A program made the position numbers and the translations under genes. From positions 7,089 to 31,228 of the forward strand of contig KN884666.1 of the NCBI GenBank assembly GCA_000934455.1: a stretch of 24,140 nucleotides of DNA. Direction: 5' to 3'. The DNA is from Apostichopus parvimensis (lineage: Eukaryota > Echinodermata > Holothuroidea > Aspidochirotida > Stichopodidae). Of this stretch, positions 1-16,100 are shown piece after piece. Each line of letters begins with the position of its first letter. Position 1 is the first letter of the stretch. The notes under the pieces were generated by a model. It was given only the letters and a program-made list of their open reading frames with translations. It was not told where the DNA came from and did not search any database.

Positions 1-540
1 AACCATCAAAAGTGTCCCTTCTTGAGGTATTGGTTTAGCACCCACGGTGGCCAAATGTACACCCACCCATTAACTGTATGTTACTCCCTCCCTCCCTCCA
101 CTTTCCTCTACCCTCTCCTCCCCCATGACCACCTGTGATGCACATATGTAACCTATTACAACTGTCATAGAAATGTCTAAGAGAAGAAATATTTAAGTGT
201 GTGGCTCAATTTTAAGAATCATTTATGTTTGACACATCATACATAATCATATTCTGAATTGAGCGAAATCATATTTTTGCAAACTATGTTAAATACTGAG
301 GTGTATTGACGTGACGAGTTGATAATGTTATTACTACTTTCTTTCTGTTAGGCTACGTGAAATCAAGAGATGGAAGATCGAATCATTAGTTTTCTCACGA
401 TTAAAAAGATGTGATAATAATTAAGATCTCTCAACTATTCTAGGATAAAAAGTAAAGCTGTTGGAATTTAGGAATCTGGAGTCACCGTGAGGCCCTGAAC
501 CCTGATATAAGTGACATCATAAGGCACGAGACAACGGAAA
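1..540. other. Non-coding DNA downstream of NUDT12, with pyrimidine run
   Basis: Part of this is presumably the NUDT12 3' UTR, transcribed leftwards. A run of almost only C and T occupies 84-124. No canonical AATAAA or ATTAAA was found on the minus strand here, so the transcript end is unplaced. No other gene signal. Confidence 0.5.
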
Positions 541-6376
<5,836 letters not shown>

Positions 6377-8900
6377 GATCTAGTGACAAACAAAATGCAA
6401 TCAGATAAATGGTTTTGTCATTTCAAATACCCAGGAATACACTTTTAAAGTGATTCTGTGCATTTCGGTAAAGGAAATACATAAAACTGTTCATTTGAAA
6501 ATATGGAACTTTGTTTAACCTGCTTATCTTACGAACCATGAAAAATGAGAAGGTTTTACCAAGCTGATTTTGTCAAAAACGTTTCATTAATAAAGAAATT
6601 AATTATTCAAATTACCAAAAACTTTCTCATGTATTCTGTTATATCGTGCCTCTTGATTTAAACAAGCCAATGAGAGAACGCATTTAATGCATATTCAGTA
6701 CCAACAAAGCTGTCCTGGCTTGAAGAACAGCTGATCGTTGATGTGACTAGTAGACTAGTGACAACAGTAATAATAATTTATAACACCATCACAGAACTTC
6801 GATCAAGTTCATGTGACAGTGTCTCTCTGACTAGGCGTAATAGCATAACTTTATCAAAACTAGGTCTCTGACTAGGCTACTCATATTGTACCAATACCCA
6901 GGCTGCTACCTCTACTACTAGTACGCCTACTAATAGTAACAGTTAGCGCAAGTTCTAACTGATGTTTGATAAAGCTGACCAAGGAACACTGACTTAACAT
7001 CTTTATTGTATATTCAATTCAGCTATAATCTCGCTTCTAAAGTCCTACGATATGAAAACAGTTGTCAGGTGATCATACCTAATACAGAGGAAGAATTATA
7101 AAGAGGAGAAAACAACAGCCTACAACTATCTAACATGATTAGCATGCATAATATGTGCAGTATGCATACTATACCAGTACGAAATACTGCTGACGGAGCT
7201 AAATAAACAAATACATGCCATGTGACAGTTATATTTATGACCACGAATGTGGGAGAAGCCCGCAGTGGCTTATGGAATACATTATCATGTCAGGTGGCTT
7301 CCAATTAAACATTTTTAAACTCAAATGTGGAAATTAAAACTAAAATTTGAGTATCATGCATGTGTTAAACGGGTGATACTGTCGCTGTTTAGTTTCGCAT
7401 ATTCATTACTATACTCACATCTAGGTGTGGTCTAGCTCTCATAATGAGAATCAATTTTTCAAAAGGCTGTCAAAACAGTACTGTTTTTACGCCGTTTCCG
7501 TTCATTTTTAACAGCAATCATTGTCAGTACGCACGTAATCACTGTAAGGGCTAACTTCTGTGCTTGCGGTGCTATACAGCATAAAGTCTTGCAGAAGTCA
7601 TCCAACACTTTATATTATATATTGAGGTACATACAGGAAATATATCTTGATGGTAAAAAGCCAAACTTCCATGATGCAAAATGGTTGCATACCTAAACAT
7701 GCACCTGTAACTCATCTTTTGGTAAAATGGAACTTTAGTACTGTATCTTCAATATTTTAGGCTGAAATATTTATGAAGTTCCAAAATTACTATGAACAAA
7801 ATGGAATCACTAAATTATTCTGTTTTTAATACAATGTTTACATCATATCCACACACTGCCATAGTGAGAATCTGTCAACTAAAGCTAAGGTTCAGTCAAA
7901 TTGATTGGCTTAACAGCACAGAAAATGATAATTAAATTAATTTATTGTTTCCATTTCCAGTTTCCATACAGTTCACTTCATGGATTCCATCCTTCCAGAG
8001 ACAATTACCCATACGGCAGTTCACGTTTAGTGCTGCAAAGTACTGGTAGGCCTCAGAAATTTCACATTATCATATTGAATGGTAAGACAAAACGGGCTGA
8101 ACTCTGAAGGGTCTTAGGATATTAGTAATAGTAATTTTTTATTCAATATGTTGTTTCAATAAATAGGTACAATGAACAAGGTACAATGACACAGCAATGC
8201 TGCTGCTGTACACTATTAGTATTACACAATTTTACTAGTTTTCGCGCAACTGCTATGCCAGTAAGGTCCGAACGACCAACATTATCCATGATCTAGCTAA
8301 TTGAACAAATTAGGTAGCATTTATTAGCAGTCTAATTTCTATTCGATGAAGCTCACTGCTCACTGCTTACTCATCTACTCAAACCGTTGCATTTGCAGCT
8401 TACCATTGACAGGTTGCAAAACAGAAACACGATATCGACATAAATATAAGAAGTATTCGACGGTAGTTAACACACACTGGGACATGGCAGGCTGAAACTT
8501 CACAGTCTACCTCGATTAGGGTATTGAAGGTCATGCAGTTGCACACCCAATCGAGCTTTCTAAGGAAGCAAAGTAAGGTATCTCGAAAAACCATCGTCGC
8601 TTAAGCTCAACACTGTAGCCGCGGAGGTTGGTTGATTGGGTCAAAGGCTGACCGCAAACTATGTGAAATATACGGAAAATGTAGTTATCAGCGAAAAGTT
8701 TATGTTTCTGAGACCGAAGGGACAGGAGGAGGTACACAGAAATGGAGAAGTTTTCAGCCTGTTAATATTAAGGAATTAAATTATGGCGGAAACTGTACCT
8801 CATTATTGAGGCTCAGTGACTCAGGTGACAAGTAAACCTTAATCAGTTTTTATTACTTTTATATATTCTTCCTTAGTTTGCTCGTAAGTGATTGGAAAAT
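6377..8900. other. Intergenic / probable NUDT12 promoter and 5' UTR region
   Basis: No protein family was recognised. A possible minus-strand donor, CAATG|GTAAGC, lies at 8404/8403, and another, TTAG|GTATGA, near 7079. Either could belong to a NUDT12 5' UTR exon joined to the acceptor ending at 6380. The first would place an extra in-frame ATG two codons ahead of the annotated start. CpG-containing sequence at about 8500-8650 would suit a promoter. All of this is tentative. Confidence 0.3.
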
Positions 8901-8914
8901 AAACATCCTAGAAT

Positions 8915-9790
8915 ATTAATTGTTTCATTTCACCCCGTAATTTTTGTTGTTCCAAATGGCCATCATAAGTGTATGGAAGGGATATTATTCTTTCATTTGA
9001 ATGACATTTCATGACAATCGAAGTGGTTCTACTAGCCAGCAGGCAAGCGTATTCCGGCAGCGCCCTTATCGAATCAATGCAACAGTACTGCACTAAACAA
9101 GGAAATAAGAAAAATGATTACTCCCATGAAATGCTTAATTTAACCCCGTAAAAAAGGTTTGTGCTATCACCAAAAAATTACCACTCCCATGAAATGTTAA
9201 ATGTAACCCCGTAAAAAATGTTGTGCCACCAAATGACTATCATAGGTGTATGTAAGGGACAATATTCTTTGTTTTCATGACATTTCATGACAATCGAAGT
9301 GGTTCTACTAGCCAGCGCCCAGCAGGCAGGCGTATTCCGGCAGCGGAATAATAGTACTTCAATAAACTAGGACATAAGAAAATACATGATTACTCCCATT
9401 AATTGCTTAATTAAAGCCCGTGAAAATTGTGTGCCATCATATGACCATTATAAACGGAAGTATGGGACAGTATTCGTTCGTTTTCATGACATTTCAATAC
9501 AGTCGAATTTTCTCTACAATCCAGCAGGCAGGCGTATTCATACGGTTCCCTCATCCATACAATTAAAAATAGTACAATACTAAACAGCGAAAACAGCAAA
9601 AATGACAAACTTCCATTAATCGCTTATTTAAACAGGTAAAAGTTTTTTGCCATCACAAGACCATCATAAACGAATGTTATAGATATTATTCTGTCGTTCT
9701 AATTTGATTTGATTTGGTGATAATCGAAGTGGTTCTACTAGCCAGCAGGCAGGCGAATTCCGGCAGCGGCGAAATCGAATCAACGACAAA
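8915..9790. repeat. Tandem array of four diverged ~235-bp units
   Basis: The core, roughly CAATCGAAGTGGTTCTACTA followed by GCCAGCAGGCAGGCGTATTC and CGGCAGCG, appears at about 9015-9062, 9291-9346, 9500-9545 (most diverged) and 9721-9770, so units are about 210-276 bp apart. Other shared blocks in the same order are a CCCGTAA/CCCGTGA box, an ACCATCATAA box, TTTCATGACATTTCA and ACTCCCAT-AATTGCTTAATT. The second unit has a short GCGCCCA-type insertion and an extra partial CCCATGAAATG copy before it. This is satellite-like. Confidence 0.85.
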
Positions 9791-9907
9791 GTGCTACATA
9801 TACTAGACTTGAAACTCTAAGCATATAAATCATGAAATACTAGACTTGAAAAAAAATAACACCTGGTAGAAATCGTCGCCTCGTCGAAAGGGGCGGGATG
9901 ATGTGGC

Positions 9908-10060
9908 ACTCTCGTCGACCCGCGCTCTCGTCACCCCGCACTCTCGTCGCCCGCACTCTCGTCACCCCGCACTCTCGTCACCCCGCACTCTCGTCACCCC
10001 GCACTCTCGTCATCTCGCACTCTCGCCACCCCGCACTCTCGCCACCTCGCACTCACGCCA
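9908..10060. repeat. GC-rich 16-bp minisatellite, about 9.5 units
   Basis: The unit is ACTCTCGTCACCCCGC, with variants such as a 15-bp unit and TCGCCACC or TCATCTCGC forms toward the right end. It is strongly GC- and CpG-rich against an AT-rich background. It produces open frames in several phases (for example 9898-10200) that are by-products of the repeat. It directly follows the 235-bp array. Confidence 0.92.
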
Positions 10061-11610
10061 CCTCCTGCTTGTTTCGTATGGCACATTTTGTTTTGCATCA
10101 GCCGAGGGAATTCCCCTTCCCCCACGATTTCAATCCTGTGTACGCCACTATTGAGAATGGCTATTTCAATTGTTTGCACAAATCAAGACATATATGCTAA
10201 AATAGCAGACACGTTAACGCGGACTCTTCTAAGTATCATTGCAATACTATCTTATATTACCCACTTTGCTTATTCACGCAATTCGCGCATATTACCCACA
10301 TATACTCATTCACGCGGTTGTCACGTTACTGCCAGGTGACCGCATTATACCTACTTTTGAGTATAATTTCCTGTTTGCTAGCTTTGCCTGCCAGGTTCAG
10401 TCCAGTCTCGGGACATGCACGATTGTGATGCCTGGGACCCAATCAGCTGTTGTTTGTATTTCTAAGTACGGTAGTTAATACGGACTAAAAAAATGTTGAT
10501 GACTAAAGTAAATCTTTTCTCAAAGTAATATACTATGGTTTTGTCCTTAGTGCAATTATGTGCCATTTTAGAATTTATTGATATGAATAATCTAGAATAT
10601 TTGAGTGTCTTTCCGGTACAAGTTTACCAGTTCTTATAAGTAGTGTAGTCAGTTTCTTAAACTGTACGGTACGTTACAAATACAACAGAGCTATTTCAGA
10701 GATAAAAGAAGGGGCGGGTTCATGAACAGGGACTGTAAACTTGATATATAATACAACAGCTAAAGTTGTGAAAGCAACTTAGGGTTGACATAATCGTTTC
10801 TGTGGCACATATATAGTTCCTCTGAAGTGATGTGTGCCATTAAAGGTCATTAGTATTGGCCCCAAATATGCTAGATAGTGATACGAATAGAGAGGATTTT
10901 CTTCTAAGGTTTTACTTTTGCCATGTTTTAGCATGCTAAGATCATGGAGGGATTAGAGATTGACACATGCACAAGGATCCTTGTAAGTATCGAGCCTTTC
11001 AAGTGACGTGCGGTGCCGCTAATCGTGGTATTGGTTCGATACATCAGGAACTCCATCTGTCCCTGCATCTATTACTACATTTGTTCGGGTAAATAGCGAA
11101 TTATAGGCTCCCTCACTCGTCGTCTGTTACAGCTAATAATACCTTGAGCTCCAACATTTACACATATCTAGTATTGCCAGCCGTCATAATTTTTCATGAA
11201 TTTGAAAATAGTGCCACCAGATGTCACAGTCATCGACACTCCCGGCCATATAGAGTCTTGATGATTTTCCATTTCATAACAATTTTTACCAACTTAGGGA
11301 GTTACAGGAAATTGTTCAAATATGAGGTAGAAACTTTTAGACTTAGGCCTATTAGTAGCACTTACTAATGATTAAACCCAAGCCGACTCGTAAAACAATA
11401 TGAGATGAAAATGTAGATTTCACTTTTCAGTTGTTTTAATCTCAAAGGACATGTATAGTTATAAGTTGTCGGCTCAGGCAGCACGTCACTCCATAGTGTT
11501 TTTAACATTGTGTCATTTTCTGAAACCAGTTTGAATAAAGCTTAATGGTGAAGTAACCAACCTGAATATTAAGTCACATTCCGCTCAATTGTTTTTTTTT
11601 TACATTAAGT
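10061..11610. other. Intergenic, no gene recognised
   Basis: AT-rich with short unconvincing open frames. Two GC-box-like GGGGCGGG words occur nearby (at about 9889 and 10711) without other promoter evidence. Confidence 0.4.
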
Positions 11611-11646
11611 AAAGAAACATTGACTCGAGTCTGACTAGAGTGTAAC

Positions 11647-11682
11647 TCATTGACTCGAGCCAATATTGGCTCGAGTCAATGA
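11647..11682. repeat. 36-bp perfect palindrome
   Basis: The half-site TCATTGACTCGAGCCAAT is followed immediately by its exact reverse complement, with no spacer. A partial third copy of the arm (CATTGACTCGAGTC) lies upstream at 11618-11631. It could form a cruciform or a hairpin end. Confidence 0.95.
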
Positions 11683-12389
11683 CACCTATGATATACTTGA
11701 TCCAGCCAGGCTCTTCGTCACGCTGAGTTCACGCTTACAAAACGGTGCTCAATGACAAAGTGGTCAGGATCCAGACAACAATGAACAAATTCTGGTTGTA
11801 CAATAGAACTAACTACATGTATTTCTATGAGTTGTACACGTATGTGTAGGGTATTAGCAATTAATCTTAGCATATAGTGCTCTACAAAATCGGTCAGTCT
11901 ATGTGCCAATCACACGCTGACTTTAAATGACCTGTTTGAAGGTAGCAGCCACTAACAGTAGCCAATAGTTTATACATCAACGTTACGTGCCGTTGGCTAC
12001 TTATGTTTATACACTGTGACGAGCACTGGGTACGCTGTGGCGGGAAAGTGGATCCCCAGTAGCTACAAAGGGCAGACTATATTAGCAGACAATAACAAGA
12101 CGGTTCCTTTTTCTCACCTGTTTTATAGGGATAATAATTCACGCTATGCATACTGTAAAAAGCAAAAAATGGCACCATAAGGGAGATGAGATGTTGCTCA
12201 TTCATGTTATATTTTTGGAATGAGAGGCTGGACGATTTATGGATCCATGGTCAACTTAAACTTGTGATCCTACCGAAACTTGTGGAGACTGGCGTAAATT
12301 GCGGCAACTTTTATACCAAATGTCTAAACAATTAATTTATGAGAATATGCAATAGTCAAGAGAGGTACAAAGACGAAGTTTAGTTATCC

Positions 12390-12836
12390 CTCTTTCACGT
12401 GGTGTGTCTCTAGTATCGGTAACAAAGTCTATTTCTTGACCAAAAGTGGCCTTAAAGTTTTAACCCCGATACGGACCCCTCTCTAAAAGCGCTGTATATG
12501 TGTAATGATCCAAAAAATGATCTAATTTTGTTTTCAAAATCCTTGGTGCTAACCGTACATCTCAACTAGGTCGATAACTCAAACGAATCCATTTTGAAAA
12601 AAAAAAATTAGATGATCATTTTCTGGGATCATTACATATTACGTATATACAGCGCGTTTCAATGTAGAGAGGGGTCCGTAACCGGGTTAAAACTTTAAAG
12701 CCACTTTTGGTCAAGAAATAGGCTTTGTTACCGATAGAAGAGATATACCACGTGAAAGAAGAAGTTTTCAACTTTAATGTGGTGCTAACCGGACGTTTCA
12801 ACTAGGTCGATAACTTATATTAATCGATTTTGAAAA
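12390..12836. mobile_element. Fold-back (inverted-repeat) element
   Basis: The left arm at about 12390-12521 and right arm at about 12614-12761 are imperfect reverse complements. They share TCTTTCACGTGGT, TATCGGTAACAAAG, CTATTTCTTGACCAAAAGTG, TTAAAGTTTTAACCC, ACGGACCCCTCTCTA and GTAATGATCC. The spacer carries a block at 12545-12600 (GGTGCTAACCG, CAACTAGGTCGATAAC, ATTTTGAAAA) that recurs in direct orientation after the right arm at 12781-12836. It has no coding capacity; most likely a non-autonomous fold-back element or two repeat units in opposite orientation. Confidence 0.85.
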
Positions 12837-12878
12837 GAAAAAACAATACCTTTCTTATTTATGTACTAATTGACCAAC

Positions 12879-12945
12879 ACACACTCGACTGCAGTGTCAG
12901 TATCACACACAAACACACACGCACATACATACACACGACCGCAGT
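12879..12945. repeat. CA-rich microsatellite
   Basis: An imperfect (CA)n run with ACACACAA, CACACACGCA and CATACATACACAC, bounded by two near-identical words (TGCAGTGTCAGTA and CGCAGTGGCAGTA). It lies about 180 bp upstream of the proposed KRTCAP2 start. Confidence 0.85.
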
Positions 12946-13119
12946 GGCAGTACTGTGTGTCAGGTCTTACTGTCCTTTTTCTCTTAGTGGCTGCTGTTAT
13001 TTTCTGTTCTAAGTGCCTGCTACCTTCAATGAGGCCATTTAATGTTGTCGTGGCACAAGATCTGATTAGGGTTCGAGTTCGAGTTCTGCATGCTAACAAA
13101 TACCAGGAATTAAAACAAT

Positions 13120-13123
13120 ATGG
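13120..13123 (+). CDS. KRTCAP2: KRTCAP2 candidate first coding exon (ATGG only)
   Basis: Exon 2 opens in a phase that needs one base upstream (N|CA GTA TCC). ATGG at 13120-13123, followed by the donor GTAAAT, would give Met-Ala-Val-Ser-Ser, the right length and a plausible start for this family. I saw no other ATGGGT between about 10.4 kb and exon 2. The 5' UTR would be the sequence before 13120, just after the CA-rich microsatellite. A longer first exon elsewhere upstream cannot be excluded. Confidence 0.45.
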
Positions 13124-16100
13124 GTAAATATTACCTCCAAATGTTTTTCATAATGTTTTTTAACCTAGACTTTCAATGTCATGATTTATCGGGACCGCTA
13201 CTGGTTCTTTGGTGACATTTTCTGACGCTTTGTCGTATTAGTTTCGTGGAACCAGTCCAATCTCAAAGAGGTATACCTAGCCTAGAATATTATCCGACTA
13301 CACTGATTACTGCCTGTTATGTAGATATACCGCCCGCAGCCGGCGGAGTTAGTATGGAAAATAAGGAAAAGAGTTATGTTATTCGCCCACCAGTCGGACA
13401 ACAGAGGAATAGTGTACTCACTATTCATCTGGTCAAATGAGAACTAGGCCAAACACTTGCTTTATTCCATCCTGCATGGGAAATAAAAAAATTAAAAATT
13501 CCTGGCGGCTGGACAAAGATTGTACAGTATGTCGAACGCCGCATGCTTTGTGTCAAGTTAGCTTAAAACATGATACAGATAAATTTTTAACTTGTACTGT
13601 GCTGGTGCAGATTAAGAATTGGTATATTGACACAAGTGGCACCTAAAAAAAGGAGAGTTGATATTCACATATTGTGTTAAATTGTGGATGTGGTTGATTT
13701 TAGTTCTTACATATTCCACACCATACCAAGTGTTGTGTTGGATAGAACATTACAAGTTCTTTGAGGGATTTTCTGTTTAGTCATGACCAAAGATTGTAAT
13801 GTGAATACTGATCACAATGAATTCTGTTTGGCATTTTGTCACAAATTGTGCACTCAGTACTCTTGAGTGGTGCCATAACTGCCAGACAACTATTGGGCAC
13901 ATACAGTACTGTTATCACCTGGCTGCCAGGTGAATGGCCACAATGTATTTAGATAGAACATAAGACTAAGCACGAACTACACTATGGTAGTATGGTTATG
14001 CCCAGATCCTCAATCAGTCTGGAGAGCCATGAGCCTTCCTGCAGTATTGGCCAAGTATGTACTGGATACTCACTACAATTTCTGTACATACCTTCATGAT
14101 TCCTCTTTTACAAATTAAAAAGTTAACCGTCAGTTCCAATAAATTAATGGCGTTTTGACATGAAATATATCTAGCAAGATATGATTAGACCTTTTAAAGT
14201 GTTAAAAAGGAACATTTCTAATAAATTGTTGCTGCTAACAATTGCATAAAATTTGGGACCCATTACAATAAACATCTCATATCTACTATCAGACGTTTGG
14301 TCTAAATAATTCAAAAATACTAACAGGAAGATAAAAAATCTTAAGGCAAAAACAATCTAAAAATCCATCAAAACACTGGAGATTGCTACAGTACTATACT
14401 GCACATTCTGCTTGCAATTGTTACTAAACAAATAAGCCATGAAACTGGTGCAGTTGGGCTCTTACTACGTTATATACTGCCCCCACAGACTTGGTTATGA
14501 CCTATGGAAGAAGGAAAAATTTGGAAGAGCAGATGTACACATTAGTGCCAAATGTACTATAACAATTACTATACACTAAAAGAGAATGATCCAGAGGGTT
14601 GCCTCTTGGACTCTAGTCTACAGTATCTAGAACTTTACACACCATATCATCTTATATGTATGACAATAACCTTATTTAGAATCTTACAGAGCTTACAGAT
14701 ATCTTTCATTGGAATAAAAAGAGGAATTTTCTCCTATTTCCCTCTGAGCAGGAGCTTTACACAAACTTTTCATTCCATTTGCTCCATCCCTCTTCACCTC
14801 TGTAGGATCCATCTTCATAAATATTATGATAAAAAAGATATTAGGCATAAATGAGAAATTTCTGCAAATGCAAGAATGGCACATTAGGTTTTTGTGAGAC
14901 CAAATAGTCCATAACTCACTCTTCTGGAATAGCCAGATGGTTGTAACTACTGTACCACACACAAAATTCGTAGAACACATTTAGGGGTAACTATTACTTA
15001 AGCTCTAAATTTAACAACCCACGCATGAAGTGGATCTTTTAAGTCTTTTAGAACTGTTTGATATTTGATAGATTCCTTCTTGGTAGCGCCTCATCCATTG
15101 CCCATTTTTCCATGTTCAATCAAATGACTCTTTATATTTCCTCAAGTTTTAATTTGACCACTTGAATTTATTTCTCATTTTCAGCAGTATCCAGTAGTGT
15201 ATCATTCATTCTTTCCAGCCTCTTGGTTGTGACTGTCTTTGCTGCCATGCAACTCTTCCAGAAGGAATTAGCTAGCTCACAATGGCTGACTATCCTCGGA
15301 GGTTTCCTGGGAGCAGATATTTTTATATTTAGTTTAACTGTATCCTTTTCAGATAGCCTGTAACATTTTTTTCTATTCTCTTACAGCCACTTGTCGTGTT
15401 AACAATGTATCCCCCTCTCATCAAGCAAATGCATTAACTATGAAATACTGTAGTAGTTTATTGAATTAGTGTTTCAATATGTATTAGCTCAATATAATGT
15501 AAATTTTAAATTGAAGTTTTTTAAGTTCTACCACTCATCCAAAGACGTGTGCTTCTAACTCTTTAGGAATTATAGTGATCCCTTGAATGGCATTCAATTC
15601 CATTCCAATCATAAAAAAAGTGCCGGGCAAAATGTTTAAAAATACCGTTTGTGCTGGGCTGCATTCAGAACTGCCGGGCGCAGCTGCCTGCCACCGTGGA
15701 GATCTATCATACAAGTATATATGGTTAAATCATTTCAAGTTTTGTGTTGCATCAGTGGAACTGACCTAAGTAATTGTCTGTGTGTTCAACTAAGTAGTCC
15801 AGCCACTGTAATTGATGAGCCTCAGATGTTGAAGTCCAGTCATTTCTCAAAAATTAAGAAGTGTTACAGCAATACAACACTGAACTACAGTTTTCTTTAT
15901 CAATCTACAACATATCAACATTAGTACTGCGCCCAAAGACCAACCATATTACACATTGCCCGATAGAATTTGGGAATTTTCAACAGTTTCCATAAACTAG
16001 TTTTAGTACCTTGAATGTAATCAATGTTTTCTCCTGAGTTGTAACTTTCTGTGTCTGGCCTAATATTTCATAATTTAAGCCACTTACTGAAAGAAACGCA

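Noticed and set aside
8632..8835. 67-residue plus-strand open frame
   Set aside because: No family resemblance; ordinary length for chance in this composition. Kept only as part of the intergenic entry.
8915..9790. CRISPR-like array
   Set aside because: Units are over 200 bp, diverged throughout and without short identical repeats and unique spacers; this is a eukaryotic tandem repeat.
9898..10200. 100-residue plus-strand open frame rich in Arg, Pro, Ser and His
   Set aside because: It is read through the 16-bp minisatellite, which is open in more than one frame.
6377..13119. Shared bidirectional promoter for NUDT12 and KRTCAP2
   Set aside because: The starts are about 6.7 kb apart with satellite DNA between, too far for a typical shared promoter.
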